Assembly (NCBI GenBank): GCA_011055585.1
Contig: DRGT01000132.1
Coordinates: forward strand, 1 to 8,864
DNA length: 8,864 nucleotides
From: Candidatus Nitrosopumilus sp.
GTDB lineage: Archaea; Thermoproteota; Nitrososphaeria; Nitrososphaerales; Nitrosopumilaceae
Direction of reading: 5' to 3'
Shown: positions 1-6,354 of the stretch, one piece after another
Layout: each line of letters begins with the position of its first letter
Numbering within the stretch: the first letter of the stretch is position 1
The notes under the pieces: generated by a model
Database searches by the model: none
Told to the model about the DNA's origin: nothing
What the model saw: only the letters and a program-made list of their open reading frames with translations
Made by a program: the position numbers and the translations under genes

Positions 1-808
1 AATCTGATTTTAATTCATTTTTCCAAACTTCTACTAGTTCCTCATAATTTTTTGGAGTGTACTTTCTTCCTCTCAAATAATCAAACGTTTTTTCATCCGG
101 AATAATCAATCCAGCTCTTGCACCTGCTTCAACTGACATGTTGCATATTGTCATTCGTTGCTCCATTGAAAGATCAGTGATTCCTTGCCCACGATATTCA
201 ATAACTGTGCCAGTTCCACCGCCAGTTCCTATATTTTTGATAATTGATAGTATGATGTCTTTAGCAGTCACGGCAAACGGGTTTTTTCTCTTTCCTTCAA
301 CCCTAATTTCAAATGGTTTCAGTTTTTCAAGCCAGAGGGTTTGAGAAGATAATACATGCTCTACCTCACTTGTCCCTATTCCAAATGCCAAAGCACCAAA
401 TGCCCCTTGAGTGGAGGTGTGGCTATCACCACAAACAATTGTAGTGCCAGGCAACGTGATTCCTAATTGAGGGCCAATTACATGTACAATTCCTTGGTAT
501 GGGCTATTGATGTCAAAGAGATTGATTCCAAAGTCTTTGCAATTTTTTTCAAGAGCCTGAATCTGTATAGCAGATGTTTGATCAATTATTGATAATTTTC
601 TATCGTTGGTTGGTACATTATGATCCATCGTCGCTATTGTTAAATCTGGACGCCTAACCTTTCTGTGGTTGATTCTTAATCCTTCAAATGCCTGAGGCGA
701 AGTTACTTCATGAACCAAGTGTCGGTCAATGTATAAGAGTGAAGGACCATCTTTCTTTTCAACAACTACATGAGAATCCCATATCTTTTCAAACAATGTT
801 TTGGACAT
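1..808 (-). CDS. leuC: 3-isopropylmalate dehydratase large subunit, bacterial LeuC type (3' part cut off by window edge)
   Basis: Large subunit of the [4Fe-4S] enzyme that isomerises 2-isopropylmalate to 3-isopropylmalate in leucine synthesis. About 269 N-terminal residues are visible of a family that is usually 465-475 long. The start [15 protein letters not shown] matches the bacterial LeuC N-terminus and sets the ATG at 806-808. Further family signatures are [21 protein letters not shown] (about 24-44), the [20 protein letters not shown] block (126-145), IGTGGGTG (193-200) and [12 protein letters not shown] (224-235). The cluster-binding cysteines lie in the missing C-terminal half. The start is 11 bases after the stop of the small-subunit gene, so it should be the third gene of the leu transcript; I see no clear Shine-Dalgarno sequence. 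It belongs to a different subfamily from the large subunit encoded two genes upstream (1299-2570). A matching bacterial-type leuD may lie beyond the left edge, which cannot be seen. Confidence 0.93.
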   Translation of the reverse strand, partial: MSKTLFEKIWDSHVVVEKKDGPSLLYIDRHLVHEVTSPQAFEGLRINHRKVRRPDLTIATMDHNVPTNDRKLSIIDQTSAIQIQALEKNCKDFGINLFDINSPYQGIVHVIGPQLGITLPGTTIVCGDSHTSTQGAFGALAFGIGTSEVEHVLSSQTLWLEKLKPFEIRVEGKRKNPFAVTAKDIILSIIKNIGTGGGTGTVIEYRGQGITDLSMEQRMTICNMSVEAGARAGLIIPDEKTFDYLRGRKYTPKNYEELVEVWKNELKSD

Positions 809-819
809 AATTTTAGAGC

Positions 820-1302
820 CTATGGTTTGAATTTAAAGAGACCGCCAGCTGCAATGATTTTTCCAATAATTTCAGAAAATGGTTTCATTTGATATGTTTT
901 GTTTTTTGTTAAATTTTTAATTTCGTTTTTTTCTGTGTTAATTTCTAATTCATCACCATTTGTTATATCGTTGTATGTGGACTCGTCAATTTCTATTGGT
1001 AAAAGAAAAGCGCCATCAACTGAATTTCTATAAAATATTCTTGCAAAAGATGGAGCAAGTACTGCCTTTATTCCAGAATGAGATAACGCAATTGGTGCGT
1101 GTTCTCTTGATGAGCCACAACCAAAATTTTTTCCAGCGACTATGAAATCCCCTTCTTTTACTTTTGTATGAAAATCAGGATCAATTCCTTCCATAGCATG
1201 TGTTGCAAGCTCATCATAATCGTGAAGTTTAAGATAAGTTCCTGGAAGAATTACATCAGTGTCTATGTTATCACGTTCGTATTTGATTACGTTTCCTTTC
1301 AA
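820..1302 (-). CDS. leuD: 3-isopropylmalate/homoaconitate dehydratase small subunit (LeuD/HacB type)
   Basis: Small (swivelling) subunit of the isopropylmalate isomerase/homoaconitase family. At 160 residues it has the short archaeal length (bacterial LeuD is about 200). Seen: [10 protein letters not shown] at 11-20, the signature [10 protein letters not shown] at 61-70, [14 protein letters not shown] at 89-102 and the GGL near the C-terminus. The loop YLKL (23-26) sits where the substrate-discriminating residues of this family lie; I cannot say from it alone whether isopropylmalate or homocitrate is preferred. The start codon is TTG (1300-1302), overlapping the TGA stop of the preceding gene as TTGA. 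A GAGGGA ribosome site (1309-1314 on the minus strand) sits 6 bases upstream, and no ATG or GTG is available before residue 38. The overlap implies translational coupling with the archaeal-type large subunit, its likely partner. Confidence 0.93.
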   Translation of the reverse strand: MKGNVIKYERDNIDTDVILPGTYLKLHDYDELATHAMEGIDPDFHTKVKEGDFIVAGKNFGCGSSREHAPIALSHSGIKAVLAPSFARIFYRNSVDGAFLLPIEIDESTYNDITNGDELEINTEKNEIKNLTKNKTYQMKPFSEIIGKIIAAGGLFKFKP

Positions 1303-2570
1303 TTCAAGTCCCTCGGGTCAGTAATTTTTCCTGTTATAGCTGATGCTGCAGCTACTAATGGAGATGATAGATATGTTTGAGATTCAACATGTCCCATTCT
1401 TCCTGGAAAATTTCTGTTTGTAGTACTGATACAGATTTCTCCTTTTGCAAGAACTCCCATATGAGCACCGCAACAGGCACCACATGTGGGAGGGCCAACT
1501 GTAGCTCCTGCATCAAGGAAAATTTTGATAAATCCCTTTTCCAAAGCCTTTTTGTAAATTGAAATGGCCGCAGGCAAAACCTCAGTTCTAATCTTTACTT
1601 TTTTTCCTTTGAGAATTTTTGCAACAGCTTCTAAATCTTCAAGTTTTGCACCAGTGCATGAACCAATGTAAGCCTTGTCAAGATCTACTGATGGTGCTTC
1701 TCTTACAACACTGATATTTTCTGGAGAGAATGGTTTTGCAACTATTGGCTCCATCTCAGATGCTTCATATTCAATTGTTTGTGCGTATTCTGCATCAGAA
1801 TCTCCATGTATTGGAGTGAAGTTGGTTGCACCACGAGCTGCTAGATAATCCATTATTTTTTGATCAGGTTCAATAATTCCATTTTTTGCTCCAGCTTCTG
1901 TGGTCATGTTTGTTAGTGTAAGGCGTTCGTCAACTGACATTTCATCAATTCCAGTTCCAGTAAACTGCATTGCCTTGTATGCTCCACCATCTGTTCCGAT
2001 ATCTCCAATGATTTTCAAAATGAAGTCCTTTGCCATAACATGTTCAGGTAATTTTCCGTTTAGTTTGAAAAGAATTGTTTCAGGCACTTTGAACCAAATC
2101 TTTCCATTTAACAATACATAGGCAATATCAGTGTGGCCTAAACCACAAGCAAATGCGCCAAGAGTACCTGTAGTGTTTGTATGAGAGTCTCCACCCACAT
2201 AGACTTCGCCTGGCAATACCATTGCTTCTTCATGAGATAGTGTATGACAAATTCCATACTGACCCATTCCATACTTGAAGTGTTTTTCAATACCATAATT
2301 TTTTGTAAAATTTGATAGTTTCACAATATTTTCTGCAGAAACCTTTTCAGCTGATGGAACAAAATGATCTTCAGCTACCCAAACTTTAGAAGGATCCCAT
2401 AATTTGTCAACGTTAATTCCTTGTTTTTTTAATTTATCAAATACCTTAATGACACCGGGTCCTGATACATCGTGCATCATTACCTTGTCCACATTTACGA
2501 ATACAACATCATCTGGGGCTAGTCTTTCACTACCTGATGCGTGAGCGAGAATTTTCTCAGTAATATTCAT
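1299..2570 (-). CDS. leuC: 3-isopropylmalate/homoaconitate dehydratase large subunit, archaeal type
   Basis: Large subunit of a cytosolic [4Fe-4S] dehydratase of the LeuC/HacA family, 423 residues, the usual full length for the archaeal branch. Seen: GQYGICHTLSHEEAM (103-117), GGDSHTNTTGTLGAFACGLG (126-145), the cluster ligand C305 in YIGSCTGAKLEDL, the ligands C363 and C366 in GPPTCGACCGAHMG, and the substrate-binding STTNRNFPGRMG (382-393). All three ligand cysteines are intact. It is first in a tight cluster with the small subunit (4-base overlap) and a bacterial-type LeuC. A TATA-like element lies about 26 bases before the ATG, so the mRNA is probably leaderless. Archaeal enzymes of this branch may use isopropylmalate, homocitrate/homoaconitate or both. 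Because a separate bacterial-type LeuC is present, this copy could be the homoaconitase of LysW-dependent lysine synthesis; that is inference. Confidence 0.93.
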   Translation of the reverse strand: MNITEKILAHASGSERLAPDDVVFVNVDKVMMHDVSGPGVIKVFDKLKKQGINVDKLWDPSKVWVAEDHFVPSAEKVSAENIVKLSNFTKNYGIEKHFKYGMGQYGICHTLSHEEAMVLPGEVYVGGDSHTNTTGTLGAFACGLGHTDIAYVLLNGKIWFKVPETILFKLNGKLPEHVMAKDFILKIIGDIGTDGGAYKAMQFTGTGIDEMSVDERLTLTNMTTEAGAKNGIIEPDQKIMDYLAARGATNFTPIHGDSDAEYAQTIEYEASEMEPIVAKPFSPENISVVREAPSVDLDKAYIGSCTGAKLEDLEAVAKILKGKKVKIRTEVLPAAISIYKKALEKGFIKIFLDAGATVGPPTCGACCGAHMGVLAKGEICISTTNRNFPGRMGHVESQTYLSSPLVAAASAITGKITDPRDLN

Positions 2571-2643
2571 GATCGAAAAACCTTTTTCTTGAGATTAAAA
2601 GGTTTTCAGAACAGTAAAAAATGAAAAGAGGTGAAATTAAACC
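2571..2643. promoter_or_regulatory. Divergent promoter region between leuC (minus) and cofE (plus) with inverted repeat
   Basis: This 73-base gap must hold both promoters. On the minus strand CTTTTAATC (about 2593-2601) is centred some 26 bases upstream of the leuC ATG, the spacing expected for a TATA box with a leaderless transcript. The same stretch on the plus strand, GATTAAAAGG, could serve cofE with a start near 2620-2625. A perfect 10-bp inverted repeat, AAAACCTTTT (2577-2586) and AAAAGGTTTT (2597-2606), with a 10-base spacer is centred near the leuC transcription start and overlaps the TATA-like element. That suits an operator, but AT-rich DNA yields such repeats by chance. Confidence 0.5.
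2628..2634 (+). promoter_or_regulatory. Strong Shine-Dalgarno site of cofE
   Basis: GAGGTGA lies 9 bases before the ATG at 2644 and is fully complementary to the anti-Shine-Dalgarno end of archaeal 16S rRNA. It fixes the cofE start and shows that this message has a leader, unlike most neighbouring genes. Confidence 0.8.
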
Positions 2644-3423
2644 ATGACACTAACAGTATCTGCCATCAAAGCCGAAAGACAAACTAAGAAATTTGATATT
2701 TTTGAGGTCATGGAAACGACATTACAAAAAAACAAGATTTCTTTACAAAACGGAGATGTTTTAGTTATTTCAAGCAAATATGTTTCAAATTCTCAGGGAA
2801 GATTAATTGATCTGGAAAATGTTAATGTCTCTAAATATGGAATAGAATTATCAGAAAAATTTCAAATAAAACCAAAAATTGCTGAAGCGATAATTCGTGA
2901 ATCAGATTTAATTTTTGGTGGAATTTCTGGCTTTGTTATAACTTCATCTGATAACATCATGGCTCCAAATGCCGGTATTGACAAATCAAATGCAGAAAAA
3001 GGCAAAGTGATTCTTTATCCAGAAGATCCTTATCTAGTCGCAGAGCAAATTAGAAGAAAAATTTTCTTAAAACATTTGGTTCATGTTGGAATAATTATTG
3101 TTGATAGCAGATTAATGCCAGCTAGAGTTGGAACCACTGGGGTAGCTATTTCTTGTGCTGGTATAGAACCAGTAAATGACATGAGAGCAGAAAAAGATCT
3201 TAATGGAAATCCTTTGAAAGTGACTTTTCAAGCAGTGGTTGATAATTTAGCTTCAATAGCAAATCACAAAATGGGAGAAGGTTCTGAATCAAAACCATTT
3301 GCAATAATTAGAAATTCAGATGCAAAGTTAACTGATAGAAAAATTAATCCGAATGAACTTACCGTTTCACATGATCAATGTGTTTACGTTAGAGGATTAA
3401 GAAACTCACCTCAGAATTCATAA
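2644..3423 (+). CDS. cofE: Coenzyme F420-0:L-glutamate ligase, CofE-like
   Basis: CofE ligases add L-glutamate to F420-0 (GTP-dependent) in making the deazaflavin cofactor F420, in the cytosol. The 259-residue protein has the expected family length (about 245-260). Seen: NGDVLVISSKYVSNSQGR (36-53), the core GFVITSSDNIMAPNAGIDKSN (96-116) whose D113 matches the metal-binding Asp of the usual A-G-[VI]-D-x-S-N, LYPEDP (124-129), and VDSR...GTTGVAISCAGIEPVNDMR (153-181) with D154 in the second metal position. The typical TDTFGRPWR is replaced here by VDSRLMPARVG, so this is a divergent CofE subgroup and its exact substrate is less certain. ATG start chosen from the strong GAGGTGA 9 bases upstream. 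It is transcribed divergently from the leu cluster and probably alone, since a T6 tract follows the stop and the next gene has its own promoter. Confidence 0.85.
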   Translation: MTLTVSAIKAERQTKKFDIFEVMETTLQKNKISLQNGDVLVISSKYVSNSQGRLIDLENVNVSKYGIELSEKFQIKPKIAEAIIRESDLIFGGISGFVITSSDNIMAPNAGIDKSNAEKGKVILYPEDPYLVAEQIRRKIFLKHLVHVGIIIVDSRLMPARVGTTGVAISCAGIEPVNDMRAEKDLNGNPLKVTFQAVVDNLASIANHKMGEGSESKPFAIIRNSDAKLTDRKINPNELTVSHDQCVYVRGLRNSPQNS

Positions 3424-3436
3424 TCTTTTTTATTGA
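3424..3436 (+). terminator. T-tract terminator after cofE
   Basis: A run of six T (3426-3431) within a T-rich stretch follows directly on the cofE stop. Oligo-T tracts without a hairpin are the usual archaeal termination signal. Confidence 0.5.
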
Positions 3437-3460
3437 AGATTAGTATTTTCGTTGCTCTGC

Positions 3461-3468
3461 TTTAAATA
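3461..3468 (+). promoter_or_regulatory. TATA box of the 183-residue membrane-anchored protein gene
   Basis: TTTAAATA is a near-perfect archaeal TATA box. It is centred about 27 bases before the ATG at 3492, so the transcript should start at or within a base or two of the ATG (leaderless). No Shine-Dalgarno sequence is seen. Confidence 0.7.
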
Positions 3469-3491
3469 GAAGTTTTTCTGAGCCCAAGATA

Positions 3492-4043
3492 ATGGAATAT
3501 CTAACTCAATATCCAAAATCAATATCATTATTTGATGGAATCAAGGATTCAATTAGAATAGATAGCAAACAAGGCGTAGAACAACTACACATTGTTGTAA
3601 AGAAAAGTTTCGATGAATTAATGAAAATTTTTACAATTGAGGGATTTACCAAAGTAAAATTTGAACACAAGCAACCTAATCAAATAGGACACGGTTTGAA
3701 TCTTAAACTCAAAAAACCATGGGAGCTTCACGTAAGACTAGTAAATATGAAAAAAGGCCTCATTGCAATTCATGCGGAAGTTGAGGTTTCTCGAGATTAC
3801 TTGCAGCATCTATTTTGCCAAAGAACTCCAGTAATTTATGAAATTGAAGCGATGTTAAAAAAACATCAAGTTGATTGTAAAATTTGGAATGAACGAATTC
3901 AAAAATATGTTCATACTGTTTTAAACAATTACAAAATAAAGCTGGCAACTCCAAACATACCAGTGTTTGCATGGAAGCCTATGCTTTTTGTAATTGGTAC
4001 AGTAAGTTTATTTTATCTTTGGAAGTATCTTAACACAATCTAG
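3492..4043 (+). CDS. Conserved-looking hypothetical protein with a single C-terminal membrane anchor
   Basis: Not recognised as a named family. The 183-residue product has a soluble part (about 1-155) with alternating charged and hydrophobic segments suggesting an alpha/beta fold: strand-like stretches at about 72-100 (NLKLKKPWELHVRLV, LIAIHAEVEV) are followed by helices at about 101-150 (DYLQHLF, VIYEIEAMLKKH, IQKYVHTVLNNYK). One hydrophobic segment at about 162-178 (PMLFVIGTVSLFYLW) ends five residues before the C-terminus (KYLNTI). There is no N-terminal signal, so it looks tail-anchored with the bulk in the cytoplasm. Three cysteines are scattered and form no metal motif. The start is supported by a TATA box at leaderless spacing. 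It seems monocistronic: a T tract lies upstream and a convergent gene downstream. Real gene likely, function unknown. Confidence 0.8.
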   Translation: MEYLTQYPKSISLFDGIKDSIRIDSKQGVEQLHIVVKKSFDELMKIFTIEGFTKVKFEHKQPNQIGHGLNLKLKKPWELHVRLVNMKKGLIAIHAEVEVSRDYLQHLFCQRTPVIYEIEAMLKKHQVDCKIWNERIQKYVHTVLNNYKIKLATPNIPVFAWKPMLFVIGTVSLFYLWKYLNTI

Positions 4044-4093
4044 GAGTTCTAATCTTCTAAAAAGGTACTAGGAAAATCATTTTCTAATTATCT
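4044..4093. terminator. Convergent intergenic region, probable bidirectional terminator
   Basis: Fifty bases between two facing stop codons. For the minus-strand miniprotein gene there is a T5 run (A5 on the plus strand, 4059-4063). For the plus-strand gene a T-rich stretch at 4079-4092 includes the small inverted repeat GAAAAT-C-ATTTTC (4072-4084). No strong hairpin is seen. Confidence 0.4.
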
Positions 4094-4267
4094 TTAACCA
4101 AAAGTCATGCATTGCTCACATTCACAGCTTGGTTGCTGTTTTGATTTTGCAAGACATTTTTTATGTTGTCCTGCCTGGCATTGAACACATGTCTGTTCCA
4201 TGTTTTCAACTGTTGAGTATTTTTTAGATTGATCAAAACCAAAACCGCCATCTTCTGGACCCACCAT
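4094..4267 (-). CDS. 57-residue Cys-rich miniprotein, probable metal-binding
   Basis: Unrecognised small protein with six cysteines at 27, 30, 38, 48, 50 and 53 (CVQC, C, CECEQC), a pattern suited to zinc or possibly Fe-S binding. The N-terminal half (MVGPEDGGFGFDQSKKYS) is Gly-rich and looks flexible, with no membrane segment or signal peptide. The frame is open to an ATG 13 codons upstream (4306). I prefer the ATG at 4265-4267 because a TATA-like GTTTAAAATAC (4288-4298, minus strand) is centred 26 bases before it, giving a leaderless message, and because the upstream start would lie in front of that TATA box. The N-terminus GPED resembles the MGPDD start of the other Cys-rich miniprotein here (8308-8451), hinting at one family. 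Function unknown; an adaptor or regulator with a zinc knuckle is one possibility. Confidence 0.75.
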   Translation of the reverse strand: MVGPEDGGFGFDQSKKYSTVENMEQTCVQCQAGQHKKCLAKSKQQPSCECEQCMTFG

Positions 4268-4287
4268 ACCAATTTTTACTAGTACTT

Positions 4288-4298
4288 GTATTTTAAAC
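4288..4298 (-). promoter_or_regulatory. TATA-like box of the 57-residue miniprotein gene
   Basis: Reading GTTTAAAATAC on the minus strand, it is centred about 26 bases before the ATG at 4267, which places transcription start at the start codon and decides between two possible starts. Confidence 0.6.
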
Positions 4299-4329
4299 AA
4301 ATGCACTTTTTTTCAAAATTTTTAGAACC

Positions 4330-4337
4330 TTTAATTA
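4330..4337 (+). promoter_or_regulatory. TATA-like box of the 179-residue protein gene
   Basis: TTTAATTA is centred about 26 bases before the ATG at 4360. The expected transcript is leaderless, and no Shine-Dalgarno sequence is present. It sits about 40 bases from the divergent miniprotein TATA box. Confidence 0.5.
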
Positions 4338-4359
4338 CAATTTTTGAGCTTTTGAAAGA

Positions 4360-4899
4360 ATGAGTGACAAGCCACTCGAAACTCATTTAACATATTTTGG
4401 AATTTCTCCATGGGAAATTGAGGTAGTTTATGGACTTTTGAATTCCAGATTCAAGGTTATTCAAAATGAGATTGAAAATGAAGAGGATTCTGAGCTTGCC
4501 AGCATGTTAAACATTGACATTCCATTGCCGTTTAATGAAGAATTTTTCAAATGGTTTGAATATAGTAGATGGGATAAAATGAAATTTCTTTTCAAAGAAA
4601 TGAAAAGAAGACGGGGAGGTAAACATGCAATTAAAATTCAAATCAATTTTTCAGGAACCCCAAAAATTAGTTTTATTGTAGATTCTAATGAAAAACAATG
4701 GTATGAAAAAGCTGTAGAAAAAATTGATTTTGTTTTAGAATTATTACCTTTTCATCTTGAACCAGAAAAACTACCAAATGATGTTACTCGTGTAGTTTAT
4801 CATTTTGATTTGGAGCATGTACGATGGAGACTAAATATAGCCTATTCTGGCCAAAAAAAGTTTGAGTTAAAAAATAATTCTTGGCAGCTAGTTACTTGA
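4360..4899 (+). CDS. Hypothetical soluble protein, 179 residues
   Basis: I do not recognise the family. The protein is soluble with no signal or membrane segment. The N-terminal third is acidic (ENEEDSELA, 40-48) and followed by an aromatic segment, EEFFKWFEYSRWDKMKFLFKE (60-80). A basic patch KRRRGGK (82-88) leads into strand-like stretches (AIKIQINF, KISFIVD, 90-108), a helix (QWYEKAVEKIDFVLELLPF) and two more strands at the end (TRVVYHFDLEHVRWRLNIAYS). Such alternation implies a compact alpha/beta domain. The first ATG after the TATA-like box is used as a leaderless start. Its last 8 bases overlap the 3' end of the opposite-strand gene. The basic patch could contact nucleic acid, but that is speculation. 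Confidence 0.78.
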   Translation: MSDKPLETHLTYFGISPWEIEVVYGLLNSRFKVIQNEIENEEDSELASMLNIDIPLPFNEEFFKWFEYSRWDKMKFLFKEMKRRRGGKHAIKIQINFSGTPKISFIVDSNEKQWYEKAVEKIDFVLELLPFHLEPEKLPNDVTRVVYHFDLEHVRWRLNIAYSGQKKFELKNNSWQLVT

Positions 4900-5326
4900 G
4901 ATCTTTCTCTAATGGTTCTAGTAAGGAGTGAAGTTCTTTGTATTTGGTTTCAATAAATTCTAAAGAATCGGCCAATTTTTTTGATTTGCCATATTTATAG
5001 CGAATTAATTCTCTATGGTGCCAAAAATTTTTTCCACCTTCAACTGAAATTGTAGTAAAATAGTCAGTTCCCTTTAGAGAATCTGGCAGTTTAGTATCAT
5101 ATGGGAAAAGCAATTCAAGAATAAACCATTCATCACCATCAGGATAATCAGAGCCTGTATATATATCAAAAAAAATATGTAGCAAATGAGATTGCATTAG
5201 ACCATCGTCAGAAATTATTGGATGTTTAACACTTGATTTTTTAAAATCAAGATTAATAAGTTCTGGTTCAAAAAATCCTTTGATTATAGATTTTCTAAAT
5301 ATCTTGTTTGCTTCAATAATGTTCAA
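4892..5326 (-). CDS. Hypothetical soluble protein, 144 residues, TTG start
   Basis: Family not recognised. The mixed alpha/beta sequence has an aromatic and acidic centre (HLLHIFFDIYTGSDYPDGDEW, 48-68), then FILELLFPYDTKLP, DYFTTISVEGG, NFWHHRELIRYKYGK, and a charged C-terminal helix (KKLADSLEFIETKYKELHSLLEPLEKD) with heptad-like leucines, possibly a short coiled coil. No cysteines, signal or membrane segment. The start is TTG (5324-5326): an in-frame TAG lies about 20 bases upstream and no ATG or GTG precedes residue 44, so the start is inferred by exclusion. A TATA-like CTTTAAAAT (5372-5380, minus strand) lies about 50 bases upstream, leaving a leader of roughly 24 bases without an evident Shine-Dalgarno sequence. 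Its 3' end overlaps that of the facing gene by 8 bases. Confidence 0.75.
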   Translation of the reverse strand: MNIIEANKIFRKSIIKGFFEPELINLDFKKSSVKHPIISDDGLMQSHLLHIFFDIYTGSDYPDGDEWFILELLFPYDTKLPDSLKGTDYFTTISVEGGKNFWHHRELIRYKYGKSKKLADSLEFIETKYKELHSLLEPLEKDLK

Positions 5327-5371
5327 CGATAACGTGATCTTTTGTTCAACTTGCTAATAATCTATTAGGTG

Positions 5372-5380
5372 ATTTTAAAG
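5372..5380 (-). promoter_or_regulatory. Possible TATA box of the 144-residue protein gene
   Basis: CTTTAAAAT on the minus strand, with a predicted transcription start near 5350. Between it and the gene lies the small inverted repeat CTAATA-ATC-TATTAG (5354-5368). Both are weak signals in AT-rich DNA. Confidence 0.35.
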
Positions 5381-5391
5381 TAGAAATTGTT

Positions 5392-6354
5392 CTAGACTTG
5401 TAACGAATCTAATAGTTTTGAAACATTTGTAAGTGGTTTTCTGTCTTTTGAAATTCTCTGTTTTGCTGGCGGGTTTTCAAGATAATTTGGAATTTTATCC
5501 ATTAGTCTTTCTCCATAACTGGAAATTATTTCATTTTTGTAAAATATTCCAATTGGGATACTGGCTCCCCATTCCAGTGATTTTATCAACGCCTGGCTGA
5601 GCTTTTCGTTTAGTTCAGCCTCTTCATTGTAATGAACGACCGGATCATACCTCTTTTCTTCTAATTTGTAAATTCTAGAGTGTCGTTCTAGTGCCTCTTT
5701 TTCAAGGTCTTCTCCAGCATACCAATCTCTTGTGTTAATGTCATTGTATGTAGGACAAGGTTGTAAAACATCCAAAAATGCTAAACCCTTGTGTTGTACG
5801 GCAGCTTTAATCAAATCTTTGAGGTGTCTTACATCATAAGAGTATCCTCGTGCAACAAAGGTAAAACCACTTGCAACAGCTAAACCAATTGGATTAACAT
5901 CATAATTGGTGTTTGGTTTTGGGAGTGATTTTGTTTGCTCACCTAGTTTTAGAGTTGGAGATGCTTGGCCTTTTGTTAATCCATAGACACCATTATCAAA
6001 AATGATGTAGGTCAAATCTACATCTCTTCTGCCAGCTGCTACAAAATGTCCTGCGCCAATTCCTAAACCATCTCCATCTCCTCCAACTGCAATAATTGTA
6101 TTATCTGGATTTGCAATTTTTGCTCCTTGAGCAAAAGGCAATACTCTTCCATGTAGTGTATGAATACCATATACATTGATGAAATGCGAAGTTTTTCCAG
6201 AACAGCCAATGCCAGAAAATATTGCTGCCTTATCTCTTTGGATATTCATTTCAGCAAGTGCCATTTGAATTGCATTTACAATTCCAAAGTCTCCACATCC
6301 AGGGCACCAATCATTATGAAAATCAGTTTTGTAATCTGAAAGTTTAAGCGCCAT
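5392..6354 (-). CDS. korB: 2-oxoacid:ferredoxin oxidoreductase beta subunit
   Basis: Thiamine-diphosphate subunit of the cytosolic enzyme that decarboxylates 2-oxoacids (2-oxoglutarate, pyruvate) to acyl-CoA with reduction of ferredoxin, or runs in reverse to fix CO2. Its 320 residues fit the Sulfolobus-type beta subunit. Seen: WCPGCGDFG (16-24), GIGCSGK (48-54), the TPP/Mg motif [14 protein letters not shown]...[11 protein letters not shown] (91-130), and LQPCPTYND (197-205). C17, C20, C51 and C200 are the expected four ligands of the single [4Fe-4S] cluster. K54 and L126 appear to match the Lys and Leu that in the Sulfolobus enzyme go with broad 2-oxoacid specificity. The ATG at 6354 lies inside the end of the alpha gene (11-base overlap), with an AGAGAGGT ribosome site 8 bases upstream (6363-6370), so the two are co-translated. 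Confidence 0.95.
   Translation of the reverse strand: MALKLSDYKTDFHNDWCPGCGDFGIVNAIQMALAEMNIQRDKAAIFSGIGCSGKTSHFINVYGIHTLHGRVLPFAQGAKIANPDNTIIAVGGDGDGLGIGAGHFVAAGRRDVDLTYIIFDNGVYGLTKGQASPTLKLGEQTKSLPKPNTNYDVNPIGLAVASGFTFVARGYSYDVRHLKDLIKAAVQHKGLAFLDVLQPCPTYNDINTRDWYAGEDLEKEALERHSRIYKLEEKRYDPVVHYNEEAELNEKLSQALIKSLEWGASIPIGIFYKNEIISSYGERLMDKIPNYLENPPAKQRISKDRKPLTNVSKLLDSLQV

Noticed and set aside
138..344. Plus-strand open frame of 68 codons
   Set aside because: Lies antisense within the clear leuC coding region; Pro/Val-rich translation with no domain and no promoter spacing.
960..1562. Three plus-strand open frames (960-1145, 1168-1380, 1377-1562)
   Set aside because: Antisense shadows of leuD and the archaeal-type large subunit, whose reading frames carry complete family motifs.
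1900..2121. Plus-strand open frame of 73 codons
   Set aside because: Antisense to the conserved core of the archaeal-type large subunit; no recognisable protein features.
3760..3972. Minus-strand open frame of 70 codons
   Set aside because: Antisense within the 183-residue protein gene, which has the better promoter and a coherent membrane segment.
4072..4084. GAAAAT-C-ATTTTC inverted repeat as a hairpin terminator or operator
   Set aside because: Only six AT-rich pairs with a one-base loop, so no stable hairpin; kept only as part of the convergent terminator region.
4268..4306. Longer start (ATG at 4306) for the 57-residue miniprotein
   Set aside because: It would place the TATA-like box inside the coding sequence; the ATG at 4267 has leaderless spacing and an N-terminus like that of the other miniprotein.
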